DNA of 64,000 nt from Pedobacter sp. MC2016-14 (GCF_020991475.1 NZ_JAJMPA010000001.1:1674001-1738000); one strand, 5' to 3'. Numbered from the stretch's first letter, positions 25,995-35,958 are shown. Made by a program: numbers and translations. Notes: generated from the sequence alone by a model not told the origin.

Positions 25995-28109
25995 ATGTCA
26001 AGAGATTTAAGATTTACAAGAAATATCGGAATTGCAGCTCACATTGATGCAGGTAAAACTACAACAACTGAGCGTATCCTTTACTATGCTGGTGTTAGTC
26101 ATAAAATTGGTGAGGTGCACGAAGGTGCAGCTACCATGGATTGGATGGCACAAGAGCAGGAGCGTGGTATTACCATTACTTCTGCTGCTACAACAGTAGG
26201 ATGGAAATACAGAGGTCAGAGTTACCACATTAACATCATTGATACACCAGGACACGTGGATTTTACCGTAGAGGTAAACCGTTCGTTACGTGTATTGGAT
26301 GGGTTGGTGTTTTTGTTTTCGGCTGTAGATGGTGTTGAGCCTCAGTCTGAAACTAACTGGCGTTTGGCTAACAACTATAACGTTGCCCGTATTGGTTTCG
26401 TGAACAAAATGGACCGTTCTGGTGCAGATTTCCTTAAAGTTGTTGGACAGGTTAAAAGCATGTTGGGCAGTAATGCTGTTCCTTTGCAATTACCAATCGG
26501 TGCTGAAGATAATTTCAAAGGTGTAGTTGATTTGATCAACAACCGTGGTATCGTTTGGAATGAGCATGATAAAGGTATGACCTTTACTGAAGTGCCAATT
26601 CCTGAAGATATGATTGATGAAGTTGCTGAGTGGAGAGAGAAATTATTAGAATCTGTGGCTGATTATGATGAATCTTTGATGGAGAAATTCTTTGAAGATC
26701 CAAATTCAATCACTGAGCGTGAAATCCTTGATGCTTTACGTAAAGCAGTTTTGGATGCAACAATTGTTCCTATGGTTTGTGGTTCATCTTTCAAAAATAA
26801 AGGTGTACAGACGATGTTGGATTACGTGATGGAATTATTGCCTTCACCGATGGATTCTGAAGGTATTGTTGGAACTAATCCTGAAACAGGAGAAGAAATA
26901 TTGCGTAAGCCAGATGAAAAAGAGCCTTTTGCAGCTTTAGCTTTTAAAATTGCAACGGATCCTTTTGTTGGTCGTTTATGCTTTATCCGCGTATATTCAG
27001 GTAACCTTGAAGCAGGTTCATATATCTACAATGCACGTTCTGAGAACAAAGAGCGTATTTCACGTATCTTCCAGATGCACGCAAACAAGCAAAACCCAAT
27101 TCCTAACGTAGGTGCTGGTGATATTGCTGCTGTTGTAGGTTTTAAGGATATTAAAACCGGTGATACACTTTGCGAAGAGAAAAACCCAATTGTTCTGGAA
27201 TCAATGGTATTCCCTGAGCCGGTTATCGGATTGGCAATTGAGCCTAAAACTCAGGCTGATGTTGATAAATTGGGTATGGGCTTATCTAAACTTGCTGAAG
27301 AAGATCCTACTTTCAGGGTTCAGACAGACGAGGAAACTGGTCAGACTGTAATTTCTGGTATGGGTGAGCTTCACTTAGATATCTTGATTGACCGTTTGAA
27401 ACGCGAGTTTAAAGTTGAGGTTAACCAGGGTGCGCCACAAGTAGCATACAAAGAAGCAATCAACGGAACTATCCAACACCGTGAGACGTATAAAAAACAA
27501 TCTGGTGGTCGTGGTAAATTCGCGGATATTCAGGTTATTATTTCTCCAATTGATGCTGATTTCGAAAAGGGTGGTTTACAGTTTGTAAACGAAATTACAG
27601 GTGGTTCAATTCCACGTGAGTTTATTCCTTCAGTAGAGAAAGGTTTTGCAGCTTCTATGGCTAACGGAGTATTGGCTGGTTATCCACTACCAGACATGAA
27701 AGTTCGTTTAATTGATGGTTCATTCCACGCAGTCGATTCAGATGCTTTATCATTTGAACTTGCAGCTAAAATGGCTTACCGTGAGGCATTGCCTAAATGT
27801 AATCCGGTATTGATGGAGCCAATCATGAAAATTGAGATTTTGACTCCAGAGGAAAACATGGGTGATGTAATTGGTGACATGAACCGTCGTCGTGGTCAGC
27901 TTTTAGGTATGGATACCCGTAACGGATCACAAGTAATTAAAGCAACTGTACCACTTTCGGAAATGTTCGGTTATGTAACTCAGTTGCGTACCATCACTTC
28001 AGGTCGTGCAACGTCTACTATGGAATTTGATCACTACGATCCAGCTCCTAAAAACGTACAGGATGAAGTAATTGCTAAATCTAAAGGAAGAATTAAATCA
28101 ATAGATTAA
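25995..28109 (+). CDS. fusA: Elongation factor G
   Basis: 704 residues. It has the full set of translational GTPase motifs: [17 protein letters not shown] (G1), the RGITI switch I region, DTPGHVDFT (G3), NKMDRSGAD (G4) and [10 protein letters not shown] (G5). Domains II-V follow, with [11 protein letters not shown] and the C-terminal [20 protein letters not shown]. It catalyses translocation of tRNA and mRNA on the ribosome. tuf does not follow, unlike in enterobacterial str operons; rpsJ is next. Confidence 0.98.
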   Translation: MSRDLRFTRNIGIAAHIDAGKTTTTERILYYAGVSHKIGEVHEGAATMDWMAQEQERGITITSAATTVGWKYRGQSYHINIIDTPGHVDFTVEVNRSLRVLDGLVFLFSAVDGVEPQSETNWRLANNYNVARIGFVNKMDRSGADFLKVVGQVKSMLGSNAVPLQLPIGAEDNFKGVVDLINNRGIVWNEHDKGMTFTEVPIPEDMIDEVAEWREKLLESVADYDESLMEKFFEDPNSITEREILDALRKAVLDATIVPMVCGSSFKNKGVQTMLDYVMELLPSPMDSEGIVGTNPETGEEILRKPDEKEPFAALAFKIATDPFVGRLCFIRVYSGNLEAGSYIYNARSENKERISRIFQMHANKQNPIPNVGAGDIAAVVGFKDIKTGDTLCEEKNPIVLESMVFPEPVIGLAIEPKTQADVDKLGMGLSKLAEEDPTFRVQTDEETGQTVISGMGELHLDILIDRLKREFKVEVNQGAPQVAYKEAINGTIQHRETYKKQSGGRGKFADIQVIISPIDADFEKGGLQFVNEITGGSIPREFIPSVEKGFAASMANGVLAGYPLPDMKVRLIDGSFHAVDSDALSFELAAKMAYREALPKCNPVLMEPIMKIEILTPEENMGDVIGDMNRRRGQLLGMDTRNGSQVIKATVPLSEMFGYVTQLRTITSGRATSTMEFDHYDPAPKNVQDEVIAKSKGRIKSID

Positions 28110-28120
28110 TTTAAAAAATT

Positions 28121-28154
28121 GGCAGCTGGTTATTAATAGCTCTAACCAGCCGCC
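28121..28154 (+). promoter_or_regulatory. Hairpin between fusA and rpsJ
   Basis: GGCAGCTGGTTA (28121-28132) pairs with TAACCAGCCGCC (28143-28154), about 11 bp around a 10-base loop. TTTA rather than a T-run follows, so attenuation, mRNA processing or a protein-binding site is more likely than full termination. Confidence 0.6.
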
Positions 28155-28170
28155 TTTATTAACATATATT

Positions 28171-28476
28171 ATGAGCCAAAGAATCAGAATTAAATTGAAA
28201 TCTTACGATTACAATCTGGTAGATAAATCTGCTGAGAAAATCGTAAAAACTGTTAAGCCTACGGGTGCAGTTGTTAGCGGACCAATTCCGTTGCCTACAG
28301 AGAAAAAAATCTTTACTGTTTTGCGTTCACCACACGTGAACAAAAAAGCAAGAGAGCAATTTCAATTGTGCGCTTACAAACGTTTGTTAGATATTTATAG
28401 CTCTAACTCTAAAACAGTTGATGCTTTAATGAAACTTGAATTGCCTAGCGGTGTTGAAGTAGAAATTAAAGTTTAA
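28171..28476 (+). CDS. rpsJ: 30S ribosomal protein S10
   Basis: 101 residues. [52 protein letters not shown] and the C-terminal [11 protein letters not shown] are standard for S10. It usually begins the S10 operon directly before rplC, but here a terminator and three unrelated genes separate it from rplC, and it ends the rpsL-fusA unit instead. Confidence 0.98.
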   Translation: MSQRIRIKLKSYDYNLVDKSAEKIVKTVKPTGAVVSGPIPLPTEKKIFTVLRSPHVNKKAREQFQLCAYKRLLDIYSSNSKTVDALMKLELPSGVEVEIKV

Positions 28477-28494
28477 TGATATTTAGTACGTCAT

Positions 28495-28531
28495 AAAAAA
28501 ACCTCCCCGAGTAATCGTGGGAGGTTTTTTT
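28495..28531. terminator. Bidirectional terminator after rpsJ
   Basis: Seven A bases and CCTCCC (28495-28507) pair with GGGAGG and seven T bases (28519-28531). It isolates rpsJ from the rest of the S10 genes and also ends the convergent coiled-coil gene. Confidence 0.93.
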
Positions 28532-28545
28532 ATATTTAAGCGGCA

Positions 28546-29190
28546 TTAACCTTTGTTTTTTAGTTCATCAAGCTTATTGCGCTCATCTTGTAATTCTCTG
28601 GCAAGCTTCTTTTCCTTCTCGTTGGCTTTTACTTTATACTTCTGATATTCCTCAGAAATCTCCTCATATAGCCCACTTCGATATTTTGCTTCCTGAATAA
28701 ATTTGACCGAACGGACAATTACTATTGCCAGTGCGAGGGCAAGTATGATGATCAACGACCATACTATGGTGCTGTAGGTACTTTTGCTAAAGGAGATGCC
28801 CAAAAAATTAATTTCATCTAATTTTGCATTAGCACTTGCCAGCGTATTGTCTTTACCGGCCAATTGCGCTCTGAGCGTATCTATTGTTTGCTTGTGTTCA
28901 GACAGTAAGCTTTTAGATTGGGAGAGTTGTTTGCGTTCTGTTCTAAGGGTATCGCTCAGGCTTTTCCAAAAGCTGGAAAGCCTTGCGGGGTTAACGAGTT
29001 TATATCCATTAAGTGTTTTGGATTTTGAAAGTACAGACTGGTATTGTCCGTTTAAACTAAGATCTTCTTTGGTGGTAAGGGCTACCGGAATATCCATTGT
29101 TGGATTTCTAAGGGTATCTTTTACTTGTGCTGTTGCAACCCCTGTTGTTAAAAGTGAAATGCTGATGATAGATCGTATCGTTCTGTTCAT
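28546..29190 (-). CDS. Coiled-coil membrane protein with signal peptide (uncharacterised)
   Basis: 214 residues. A signal peptide (first about 21 residues, ending VATAQ) is followed by a periplasmic segment, a coiled coil (about 78-125), one transmembrane helix (about 141-161; TIVWSLIIILALALAIVIV) and a charged C-terminal coil (about 175-214). Similar proteins in Flavobacteriia and Sphingobacteriia are, as I recall, often auto-labelled tRNA (guanine-N1)-methyltransferase, but no knotted methyltransferase fold or SAM motif is present. I would call it a hypothetical single-span envelope protein. It lies convergent to rpsJ, in the gap that breaks the S10 operon. Confidence 0.75.
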   Translation of the reverse strand: MNRTIRSIISISLLTTGVATAQVKDTLRNPTMDIPVALTTKEDLSLNGQYQSVLSKSKTLNGYKLVNPARLSSFWKSLSDTLRTERKQLSQSKSLLSEHKQTIDTLRAQLAGKDNTLASANAKLDEINFLGISFSKSTYSTIVWSLIIILALALAIVIVRSVKFIQEAKYRSGLYEEISEEYQKYKVKANEKEKKLARELQDERNKLDELKNKG

Positions 29191-29238
29191 AATTATTTAA
29201 TGGTCTTGCTATATTTAAACAATGATATCTAATTTTTA

Positions 29239-29267
29239 TTGTGTTTTCAAAGGATAGTCTATATTTG
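29239..29267 (+). promoter_or_regulatory. Promoter of the TauE-DUF1634 pair
   Basis: TTG at 29239-29241, 18 bases, then TATATTTG at 29260-29267. The ATG is at 29273, so the transcript would be nearly leaderless. Confidence 0.75.
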
Positions 29268-29272
29268 CAGCA

Positions 29273-30109
29273 ATGTCGGTCTTATTATTTACAATCATTG
29301 TTCTTGCGGGTGCTTTCCTGGCAGGTTTGCTTGGATCTCTTACTGGTCTTGGAGGCGGGGTGATCATCATTCCATTGTTGACACTTGTGCTTGGGGTGGA
29401 TATTCATTATGCAATTGGCGCATCTATTGTATCTGTAATTGCGACCTCTTCTGGTTCTGCTGCCGCTTATGTTAAGGAGGGAATTACGAACATAAGAATT
29501 GGAATGTTTTTAGAAATTGCTACCACTGTTAGCGCAATATTTGGAGCGGTAATTACTGTTTATCTTAATCCGGGATATATTGCGGTAATGTTTGGTTGTA
29601 TTTTGCTTTTTTCGGCCATTATGATGGTGAGAAAAAAGATAGATCATTCTAACGATGATTTTTCAAGCCCTATGGCCAGGTTTTTTAAGCTAAATGGAAG
29701 TTATCCGGTAAATGGTGAGGTTGTACAATATGGCGTGCATAATGTAGCTGGCGGCTTTGTAATGATGTTTTTTGCGGGTATTATCTCTGGCTTACTGGGC
29801 ATAGGATCTGGTGCATTAAAGGTATTGGCAATGGATAACATTATGCGTATCCCATTTAAGGTTTCCACTACCACCAGTAATTTTATGATGGGCGTGACTG
29901 CTGCAGCAAGTGCTGTGGTTTACCTGCACCGTGGACAGATTGATCCCGGAATTGCGATGCCGGTTACGCTTGGCGTTTTAACAGGCTCTACGCTGGGTGC
30001 AAGAATATTGATCAATACAAAGACAGATAAACTGAAGGTAATTTTTGCGGCGGTTGTGGTTTTTTTAGCACTGCAAATGATTTATAATGGGTTGTCAGGT
30101 AAAATATGA
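29273..30109 (+). CDS. TauE/SafE-family sulfite/organosulfur exporter
   Basis: 278 residues with about eight hydrophobic segments. It shows the duplicated TauE glycine motifs GLLGSLTGLGGGVIIIP near the N-terminus and GIISGLLGIGSGALKV in the second half. Family members export sulfite, sulfoacetate or related anions; the substrate is not determinable here. Its stop overlaps the DUF1634 start by four bases (ATGA), a coupling seen widely for this pair. The pair is inserted between rpsJ and rplC. Confidence 0.9.
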   Translation: MSVLLFTIIVLAGAFLAGLLGSLTGLGGGVIIIPLLTLVLGVDIHYAIGASIVSVIATSSGSAAAYVKEGITNIRIGMFLEIATTVSAIFGAVITVYLNPGYIAVMFGCILLFSAIMMVRKKIDHSNDDFSSPMARFFKLNGSYPVNGEVVQYGVHNVAGGFVMMFFAGIISGLLGIGSGALKVLAMDNIMRIPFKVSTTTSNFMMGVTAAASAVVYLHRGQIDPGIAMPVTLGVLTGSTLGARILINTKTDKLKVIFAAVVVFLALQMIYNGLSGKI

Positions 30110-30501
30110 GAGCGAGCGGAAAAAAAATCTCTGGAGATAAGGACATACAGGTTATTTTAGGTACGCTGCTACGTGCTGGTGTTGTTGCGGCGATGACGGT
30201 AGTTTTTATTGGTGGTATTTTATATCTTTTGATGAATAGTTACCATTTGATCAGCTATGCTGAGTTTGATTCTACAAAGGCTAAATATGCCTCCATTACG
30301 GCAGTATTTGCGGGCTTGCGTACTATGGATGGTGCTGCAATTATTCAGTTTGGCGTGCTGTTGTTAATTTTTACCCCAATTACAAGGGTGTTATTTTCTG
30401 TATTCGGATTTCTCATAGAACGTGATTATATGTACGTAATCATCGGTTTGTTTGTTTTAGCGGTGATTTTGTTTAGCCTAAGCAATAAACTGGTGGGTTA
30501 A
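30106..30501 (+). CDS. DUF1634 small membrane protein, TauE partner
   Basis: 131 residues with three hydrophobic segments (about 18-38, 78-98 and 108-128). DUF1634 proteins are nearly always next to a TauE/SafE transporter and are assumed to be accessory subunits; direct function is unknown. Translation is coupled to the exporter gene through an ATGA overlap. It is followed by a 41-bp palindrome and the rplC promoter. Confidence 0.85.
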   Translation: MRASGKKISGDKDIQVILGTLLRAGVVAAMTVVFIGGILYLLMNSYHLISYAEFDSTKAKYASITAVFAGLRTMDGAAIIQFGVLLLIFTPITRVLFSVFGFLIERDYMYVIIGLFVLAVILFSLSNKLVG

Positions 30502-30536
30502 AGCCGGACTTCTACGGCAGCTATTCCCGAATTAAA

Positions 30537-30577
30537 AATAGTTGGTGATTATTTTAAAAAATAATACGCTAACTATT
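30537..30577. repeat. 41-bp interrupted palindrome abutting the rplC promoter
   Basis: Outer arms AATAGTT (30537-30543) and AACTATT (30571-30577) are centred on the same point as inner arms ATTATTTT (30548-30555) and AAAATAAT (30558-30565). The right end overlaps the -33 TTG of the S10 promoter. It could be an operator, or a weak terminator for DUF1634. Confidence 0.6.
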
Positions 30578-30606
30578 TGAACATTAAGATTTATTTCCTA
30601 TTTTTG
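30576..30606 (+). promoter_or_regulatory. Promoter of the rplC (S10-spc) operon
   Basis: TTTG at 30576-30579, 19 bases, then TATTTTTG at 30599-30606. A leader of about 70 bases follows before the rplC ATG. Confidence 0.8.
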
Positions 30607-30609
30607 CCG

Positions 30610-30664
30610 TCCCTTAACGGGAAGTGTATCCACCTTGAACGAAGCCCTACTGCTTCGATGGGTG
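30610..30664 (+). promoter_or_regulatory. Structured leader of the rplC operon
   Basis: Hairpin 1 is TCCC-TTAAC-GGGA (30610-30622). Hairpin 2 has an outer CACC/GGTG (30631-30634 with 30661-30664) and an inner CGAAGC/GCTTCG stem (30640-30645 with 30652-30657). Such leaders often bind a ribosomal protein (L4 in E. coli) for feedback; the ligand here is unknown. Confidence 0.55.
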
Positions 30665-30682
30665 TTAAATTAAAAATAAAAA

Positions 30683-31300
30683 ATGTCAGGTATTATTGGA
30701 AAAAAAGTAGGAATGACCAGCATTTTCGACGCAGACGGGAAGAATATTCCTTGTACAGTGATCGAAGCTGGGCCTTGTGTGGTAACACAGGTAAAGACCG
30801 CAGAGATTGACGGTTACGTTTCAGTTCAGTTAGGCTTCAGTGAAGCTAAAGAGAAGAACACAACAAAGCCTTTGAAAGGCCATTTTGCGAAAGCAAACAC
30901 CACCCCAAAACGTAAATTGGTAGAGTTTGACCCGTTTGAAGAATCGTTAAGTTTAGGCGATACTGTAGACGTGTCTATTTTTGCTGAAGGCGATTTTGTG
31001 GATGTTGTAGGTACATCAAAAGGTAAAGGTTTCCAAGGTGTTGTAAAACGTCATGGATTCGGTGGTGTTGGTGGACAAACCCACGGACAACACAACAGAG
31101 GTCGTGCACCAGGTTCACTTGGAGCTGCTTCATATCCGGCACGTGTATTTAAAGGTATGCGCATGGCAGGAAGAATGGGTGGTGACAGAGTGAAAGTTCA
31201 GAACTTACAAGTTTTGAAAGTTTATGCTGAGCAAAACCTTGTGGTAGTTAGCGGTTCCGTACCAGGAGCTAAAGGTTCTTACGTAATCTTAGATAAGTAA
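30683..31300 (+). CDS. rplC: 50S ribosomal protein L3
   Basis: 205 residues: [14 protein letters not shown] at the N-terminus and the peptidyl-transferase-reaching loop [34 protein letters not shown]. First gene of the long ribosomal operon, since rpsJ has been separated. Preceded by a strong promoter and structured leader. Confidence 0.98.
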   Translation: MSGIIGKKVGMTSIFDADGKNIPCTVIEAGPCVVTQVKTAEIDGYVSVQLGFSEAKEKNTTKPLKGHFAKANTTPKRKLVEFDPFEESLSLGDTVDVSIFAEGDFVDVVGTSKGKGFQGVVKRHGFGGVGGQTHGQHNRGRAPGSLGAASYPARVFKGMRMAGRMGGDRVKVQNLQVLKVYAEQNLVVVSGSVPGAKGSYVILDK

Positions 31301-31304
31301 GCAG

Positions 31305-31934
31305 ATGGAAATTAAAGTATTAAACATTTCAGGAAAAGAGACAGGTGCTACAGTGCAGCTTCCTGAAGCCGTATTCGGTATTACACCTGTTGACCATGCG
31401 ATTTATTTAGATGTAAAGCAGTATTTGGCTAACCAACGTCAGGGAACGCACAAATCTAAACAACGTAACGAAATTGCTGGTTCAACCCGTAAATTATACA
31501 AACAAAAAGGTACTGGTGGTGCTCGTGCCGGTAGTATTAAATCTCCATTGTTTAATGGTGGTGGTCGCGTTTTTGGTCCTCAACCACGTGATTATAGTTT
31601 TAAATTGAACAAAAAATTAAAATCATTGGCTCGTAAGTCTGCATTGACTTATAAAGCTCAGGATAACAATGTTGTTGTTTTGGAAGATTTTACTTTTGAC
31701 GCGATCAAAACTAAAAACTACATTAATTTGGTGAGTGCATTGAACCTGACAAATGAGAAAACATTGTTGGTTTTACCTGCGCAAGATAACAATATCTATT
31801 TATCAGCAAGAAACATTCAGAAAGTGAAAGTTACTTATGCAGATCAGTTGAATACTTATGATGTATTGAACTGTGGCAAACTTTTATTGACTGCTGGTTC
31901 TGTTAAAACAATTGAGGAGGCATTTGCCAAATAA
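31305..31934 (+). CDS. rplD: 50S ribosomal protein L4
   Basis: 209 residues. The extended loop that lines the exit tunnel is visible ([48 protein letters not shown]). In E. coli L4 represses its own operon through the leader; the structured leader here makes this plausible. It starts four bases after rplC. Confidence 0.98.
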   Translation: MEIKVLNISGKETGATVQLPEAVFGITPVDHAIYLDVKQYLANQRQGTHKSKQRNEIAGSTRKLYKQKGTGGARAGSIKSPLFNGGGRVFGPQPRDYSFKLNKKLKSLARKSALTYKAQDNNVVVLEDFTFDAIKTKNYINLVSALNLTNEKTLLVLPAQDNNIYLSARNIQKVKVTYADQLNTYDVLNCGKLLLTAGSVKTIEEAFAK

Positions 31935-31935
31935 T

Positions 31936-32226
31936 ATGGAATTTTTAAAGAAACCAATATTAACCGAAAAAGCTTCAGCGTTGACTGAAAAGTCTAACCG
32001 TTTTACTTTTAAGGTAGAGCCTAAAGCAAATAAATTGCAGATTAAATCAGCGATAGAGAAAATGTACGGAGTTAACATTTTAGCGATCAACACAATGGTT
32101 GTACTTGGTAAAATGAAATCCAGAAACACTAAAGGTGGTTTAGTAACGGGCCGTAGCCCAAAATATAAAAAAGCAATTGTAACCCTTGCAGAAGGACAGA
32201 CAATTGATTATTACTCGAATATTTAA
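31936..32226 (+). CDS. rplW: 50S ribosomal protein L23
   Basis: 96 residues starting MEFLKKPILTEKASAL; the family core FKVEPKANKLQIKSAIEKMYGV and RSPKYKKAIVTL is intact. L23 lies at the exit tunnel and docks trigger factor and SRP. The ATG at 31936, one base past the L4 stop, is preferred; the frame could extend to 31912 inside rplD. Confidence 0.97.
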   Translation: MEFLKKPILTEKASALTEKSNRFTFKVEPKANKLQIKSAIEKMYGVNILAINTMVVLGKMKSRNTKGGLVTGRSPKYKKAIVTLAEGQTIDYYSNI

Positions 32227-32249
32227 TAAGAATTGAATAATTATAAACT

Positions 32250-33074
32250 ATGGGCTTAAGAAAATTTAAACCAGTCACTCCGGGTACCCGCTTTAGAGTT
32301 GGGGCCAGTTTTTCGGAGATTACAGCAACCAAGCCCGAAAAATCATTGGTTGTATCTTCTAAGAAATCGGGAGGACGTAACAATACAGGAAAGATGACTA
32401 TGCGCTACATGGGTGGTGGTCACAAAAAATCTTACCGTTTAATTGATTTTAAACGTGATAAATTTGATATTCCTGCAACAGTAGCTACTGTTGAATACGA
32501 TCCAAACCGTACTGCACGTATTGCTTTATTGCATTATGTTGATGGTGAGAAGCGTTACATTATTGCACCGGAAGGATTGCAAGTAGGACAAACAGTAGTT
32601 TCGGGTGATTCAGCTACTCCAGAAGTAGGTAACACATTGAAATTGGCAAATATTCCATTGGGATCAATTGTACATAACATTGAGATTCAGCCAGGACGTG
32701 GAGCACAATTGGCACGTAGTGCTGGTGCTTATGCACAATTAGCTGCCCGTGATGGTAAATATGCAACTGTAAAGATGCCTTCAGGTGAGGTAAGATCTAT
32801 CTTAGTTACCTGTTTAGCAACTATAGGAGCTGTTTCCAATTCTGATCATGCAAATGAAGTATTAGGTAAAGCAGGTCGCAGCCGTTGGTTAGGTCGTCGT
32901 CCTCGTACACGTCCGGTAGCCATGAACCCTGTCGATCACCCAATGGGTGGTGGTGAAGGTCGTTCATCAGGTGGTCAGCCAAGGTCTAGGAATGGTATGT
33001 ATTCTAAAGGCTTTAAAACCCGCTCACTTAAAAAATATTCAAATCGTTTCATCATAGAGAAAAGGAAGAAATAA
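32250..33074 (+). CDS. rplB: 50S ribosomal protein L2
   Basis: 274 residues. It contains the conserved [27 protein letters not shown]-terminal region and the C-terminal [19 protein letters not shown] motif with the key His of the peptidyl transferase region. Its stop codon shares one base with the rpsS start (TAATG). Confidence 0.98.
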   Translation: MGLRKFKPVTPGTRFRVGASFSEITATKPEKSLVVSSKKSGGRNNTGKMTMRYMGGGHKKSYRLIDFKRDKFDIPATVATVEYDPNRTARIALLHYVDGEKRYIIAPEGLQVGQTVVSGDSATPEVGNTLKLANIPLGSIVHNIEIQPGRGAQLARSAGAYAQLAARDGKYATVKMPSGEVRSILVTCLATIGAVSNSDHANEVLGKAGRSRWLGRRPRTRPVAMNPVDHPMGGGEGRSSGGQPRSRNGMYSKGFKTRSLKKYSNRFIIEKRKK

Positions 33075-33340
33075 TGGCTCGTTCAATTAAAAAAGGACCT
33101 TATATTGACCATAACGTAGAGAAGAAAGTAGTATCTATGAATGATTCAGGCAAAAGGTCTGTCATTAAAACTTGGTCACGCAGATCAATGATCTCACCAG
33201 ATTTTGTGGGGCATACATTTGCAGTGCATAACGGTAATAAATTTATACCGGTATACGTAACAGAAAACATGGTTGGTCACAAGCTGGGAGAGTTTGCTCC
33301 AACCAGAACATTTAGGGGTCACTCTGAAAAGAAAAAATAA
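33074..33340 (+). CDS. rpsS: 30S ribosomal protein S19
   Basis: 88 residues. [42 protein letters not shown] and [18 protein letters not shown] are standard for S19, which forms a 16S-binding pair with S13 in the head of the small subunit. Start overlaps the rplB stop. Confidence 0.98.
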   Translation: MARSIKKGPYIDHNVEKKVVSMNDSGKRSVIKTWSRRSMISPDFVGHTFAVHNGNKFIPVYVTENMVGHKLGEFAPTRTFRGHSEKKK

Positions 33341-33347
33341 TTAAAAG

Positions 33348-33710
33348 ATGGAAGCAGTAGCGAAATTAAACGATTGTCCAACCTCACCGCGTAAAATGCG
33401 TTTGGTTGTAGATCTTATCAGAGGTGAGCGTGTTGAGAAAGCATTACATATTTTAAAATTTACCAATAAAGATGCAGCTACAAGAGTTGAGAAACTTTTG
33501 TTATCAGCGATCAAAAACTGGGAAACTAAAAATGAAGGTTCTCGCCCTGAAGAAAATCAGTTATACGTAAAAACCGTAATGGTAGGCGGTGGCCGTCAGT
33601 TGAAAAGACTTAGACCAGCACCTCAAGGACGTGGTTACAGAATACGTAAACGTTCAAATCACGTAACACTGATAGTAGATAGTAAAAACGTTGAAACTCA
33701 AACTAATTAA
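33348..33710 (+). CDS. rplV: 50S ribosomal protein L22
   Basis: 120 residues; motifs [30 protein letters not shown] and [32 protein letters not shown], with the beta-hairpin reaching into the exit tunnel (the macrolide-sensitive region). Seven bases after rpsS, five before rpsC. Confidence 0.98.
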   Translation: MEAVAKLNDCPTSPRKMRLVVDLIRGERVEKALHILKFTNKDAATRVEKLLLSAIKNWETKNEGSRPEENQLYVKTVMVGGGRQLKRLRPAPQGRGYRIRKRSNHVTLIVDSKNVETQTN

Positions 33711-33715
33711 CAGAA

Positions 33716-34576
33716 ATGGGACAAAAAGCACATCCAATAGGTAACAGGTTAGGAATCGTGAGAGGTTGGGATTCTAACTGGTTCGGTGGCAACAACTATG
33801 CTGATAAATTAGTTGAGGACGAAAAAATAAGAAAATACCTTTCTGTACGTATCGCTAAAGGCGGCGTATCTAAAGTTGTAATTGAGCGTACATTAAAACG
33901 TATCACTGTAACTATTCACACTGCCCGTCCGGGTATCGTGATTGGTAAAGCTGGTGCTGAGGTGGATAAGATCAAAGAAGAGTTGAAGAAATTGACTAAA
34001 AAGGAAATTCAAATCAACATTTTTGAAATTAAACGTCCTGAACTTGATGCTCAATTGGTAGCTGAAGGTGTTGCAAAACAGTTAGAAGCAAGGATTTCTT
34101 TCCGTAGAGCAATGAAATCTACTATCGCATCAACTATGCGTATGGGCGCTGAAGGTATCAAAATTATGACCTCTGGTCGTTTAGGTGGTGCTGAGATGGC
34201 ACGTAGCGAGCAGTATAAAGAAGGAAGAATTCCTTTGCATACTTTCCGTGCAGACATCGACTATGCATTGGCTGAAGCATTAACAACTTATGGTAAAATA
34301 GGTGTTAAAGTATGGATCTGTAAAGGTGAGGTTTACGGCAAACGTGACCTTTCTCCAAACATTGGCGCAGCTAACAATGCTCCAGGTAAAGGTGGCAGAC
34401 CAGAAGGTGCTTTTGGCGGTAGAGACAGAGATAACCGTGGCGGTGGCGACAGACGTAACGATAACCGCAATGGCGGTCCTCGTGGCGGAAGAGGCCCAGG
34501 TCAAGGTGGTCCTGGTCAAGGCGGTCAGAGAGACAACAGAGGTGGAAACACTCAGAACAGAGGTCCACGCAAATAA
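33716..34576 (+). CDS. rpsC: 30S ribosomal protein S3 with long Gly/Arg-rich tail
   Basis: 286 residues. Residues 1-217 are a normal S3: [13 protein letters not shown], the KH motif [28 protein letters not shown] and the [14 protein letters not shown] end. Residues 218-286 are an extra tail dominated by Gly, Arg, Asn, Asp, Gln and Pro with repeated RGG/GGR/GQGG-like steps. Such tails are disordered and bind RNA in other proteins. S3 forms part of the mRNA entry channel and helicase. Shorter S3 proteins are usual, around 210-240. Confidence 0.97.
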   Translation: MGQKAHPIGNRLGIVRGWDSNWFGGNNYADKLVEDEKIRKYLSVRIAKGGVSKVVIERTLKRITVTIHTARPGIVIGKAGAEVDKIKEELKKLTKKEIQINIFEIKRPELDAQLVAEGVAKQLEARISFRRAMKSTIASTMRMGAEGIKIMTSGRLGGAEMARSEQYKEGRIPLHTFRADIDYALAEALTTYGKIGVKVWICKGEVYGKRDLSPNIGAANNAPGKGGRPEGAFGGRDRDNRGGGDRRNDNRNGGPRGGRGPGQGGPGQGGQRDNRGGNTQNRGPRK

Positions 34577-34613
34577 TTAGTTAACAAATCGTTTTACGAT
34601 AAATTAAAATAAA

Positions 34614-35036
34614 ATGTTACAGCCAAAAAGAACGAAGTTCAGGAAGATGCAAAAGGGCAGGATGAAAGGTTTAGCAACTCGTGGTGCTGAATTGTCATTC
34701 GGTTCTTTCGGGATCAAATCTTTAGAGTCGACCTGGATCACCAGTCGCCAGATAGAGGCAGCCCGTATCGCAGTAACTCGTTTCATGAAACGTGAAGGTC
34801 AGGTGTGGATTAGAATTTTCCCGGACAAACCGGTTACTAAAAAACCAGCTGAAGTACGTATGGGTAAAGGTAAGGGTGCACCTGAGTATTGGGTAGCCGT
34901 TGTAAGACCAGGACGTATAATTTTTGAAGCAGAAGGAGTTTCTTTAGAAGTAGCTAAAGAAGCAATGAGATTAGCGGCACAAAAATTACCGATACAAACA
35001 AAATTTGTAGTACGTAGAGATTACGTAGAAGCATAA
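34614..35036 (+). CDS. rplP: 50S ribosomal protein L16
   Basis: 140 residues: [63 protein letters not shown] and the C-terminal [14 protein letters not shown]16 helps position tRNA in the A site. A 37-base spacer separates it from rpsC; a 73-base spacer follows, holding a weak TATGTTG/CAACATA stem. Confidence 0.98.
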   Translation: MLQPKRTKFRKMQKGRMKGLATRGAELSFGSFGIKSLESTWITSRQIEAARIAVTRFMKREGQVWIRIFPDKPVTKKPAEVRMGKGKGAPEYWVAVVRPGRIIFEAEGVSLEVAKEAMRLAAQKLPIQTKFVVRRDYVEA

Positions 35037-35109
35037 AAAGTTAAGGGCTGTATGTTGTAAGTAACTTGTTATTATAACCTCTAGGCCCGCAACATAACAA
35101 AACAATAAA

Positions 35110-35319
35110 ATGAAAAACTCAGAAATCACAGGGCTTTCACAAGAAGAACTAGTAGTCAGGATTGCAGAAGAGAAAGAAAACTTAGTTAAGTTGAAATTTG
35201 CGCATACGATCTCGGCTATAGAGAATCCTACCCGTATTAAAAAGGTAAGAAGAGATATCGCCCGATTAAACACTGAAGTGACTAAGCGTAAAGCTCAGTC
35301 AACTACTGAAACAAAATAA
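35110..35319 (+). CDS. rpmC: 50S ribosomal protein L29
   Basis: 69 residues, helical hairpin of L29 ([47 protein letters not shown]). It sits near L23 at the tunnel exit. A 73-base AT-rich spacer precedes it. Confidence 0.96.
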   Translation: MKNSEITGLSQEELVVRIAEEKENLVKLKFAHTISAIENPTRIKKVRRDIARLNTEVTKRKAQSTTETK

Positions 35320-35332
35320 CTTTAGAGTCGCA

Positions 35333-35587
35333 ATGGAAAGACAATTAAGAAAAACAAGAAGCGGGTTGGTGGTAAGCAACAAGATGGATAAATCTATTGT
35401 TGTAGCGGTAGAACGTAAAGTAAAGCACCCGATCTATGGTAAGTTTGTTAAGAAAACTACCAAATTTATGGCTCACGACGAGAAAAATGACTGTGGTATT
35501 GGAGATACAGTACTAATTATGGAAACTCGTCCGCTAAGCAAAAACAAGAACTGGAGATTAGTGGAAATTTTAGAGAGGGCTAAATAA
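35333..35587 (+). CDS. rpsQ: 30S ribosomal protein S17
   Basis: 84 residues with the OB-fold signature [40 protein letters not shown] and C-terminal [17 protein letters not shown]. It binds the 5' domain of 16S rRNA. rplN follows after one base. Confidence 0.98.
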   Translation: MERQLRKTRSGLVVSNKMDKSIVVAVERKVKHPIYGKFVKKTTKFMAHDEKNDCGIGDTVLIMETRPLSKNKNWRLVEILERAK

Positions 35588-35588
35588 C

Positions 35589-35957
35589 ATGGTACAACAG
35601 GAATCGAGATTAAATGTAGCCGATAATAGCGGCGCAAAAGAAGTATTGGTTATCCGTGTACTTGGTGGAACAGGAAAAAGATACGCTTCTATTGGTGACA
35701 AAATCGTTGTTACCGTTAAAAGTGCATTACCTTCTGGTAACATTAAGAAAGGAACAGTTTCTAAAGCAGTTGTAGTAAGAACGAAAAAAGAAATCAGACG
35801 TAAAGATGGTTCATACATTCGTTTTGACGACAATGCAGCAGTATTATTGAATGCACAGGATGAGCCGCGTGGTACACGTATTTTTGGCCCGGTTGCGAGA
35901 GAACTGCGTGAAAAACAATTCATGAAAATTGTATCATTAGCACCGGAGGTATTATAA
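35589..35957 (+). CDS. rplN: 50S ribosomal protein L14
   Basis: 122 residues, the universal length; [27 protein letters not shown] start and the conserved [35 protein letters not shown] core. Bridges the subunits near the factor-binding region. A GGAGG at 35945-35949, inside its last codons, can serve as SD for rplX. Confidence 0.98.
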   Translation: MVQQESRLNVADNSGAKEVLVIRVLGGTGKRYASIGDKIVVTVKSALPSGNIKKGTVSKAVVVRTKKEIRRKDGSYIRFDDNAAVLLNAQDEPRGTRIFGPVARELREKQFMKIVSLAPEVL

Positions 35958-35958
35958 A

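Noticed and set aside
34280-34580. Two long frames (one per strand) over the rpsC tail
   Set aside because: They are shadows of the repetitive Gly/Arg codons of S3 and resemble no protein.
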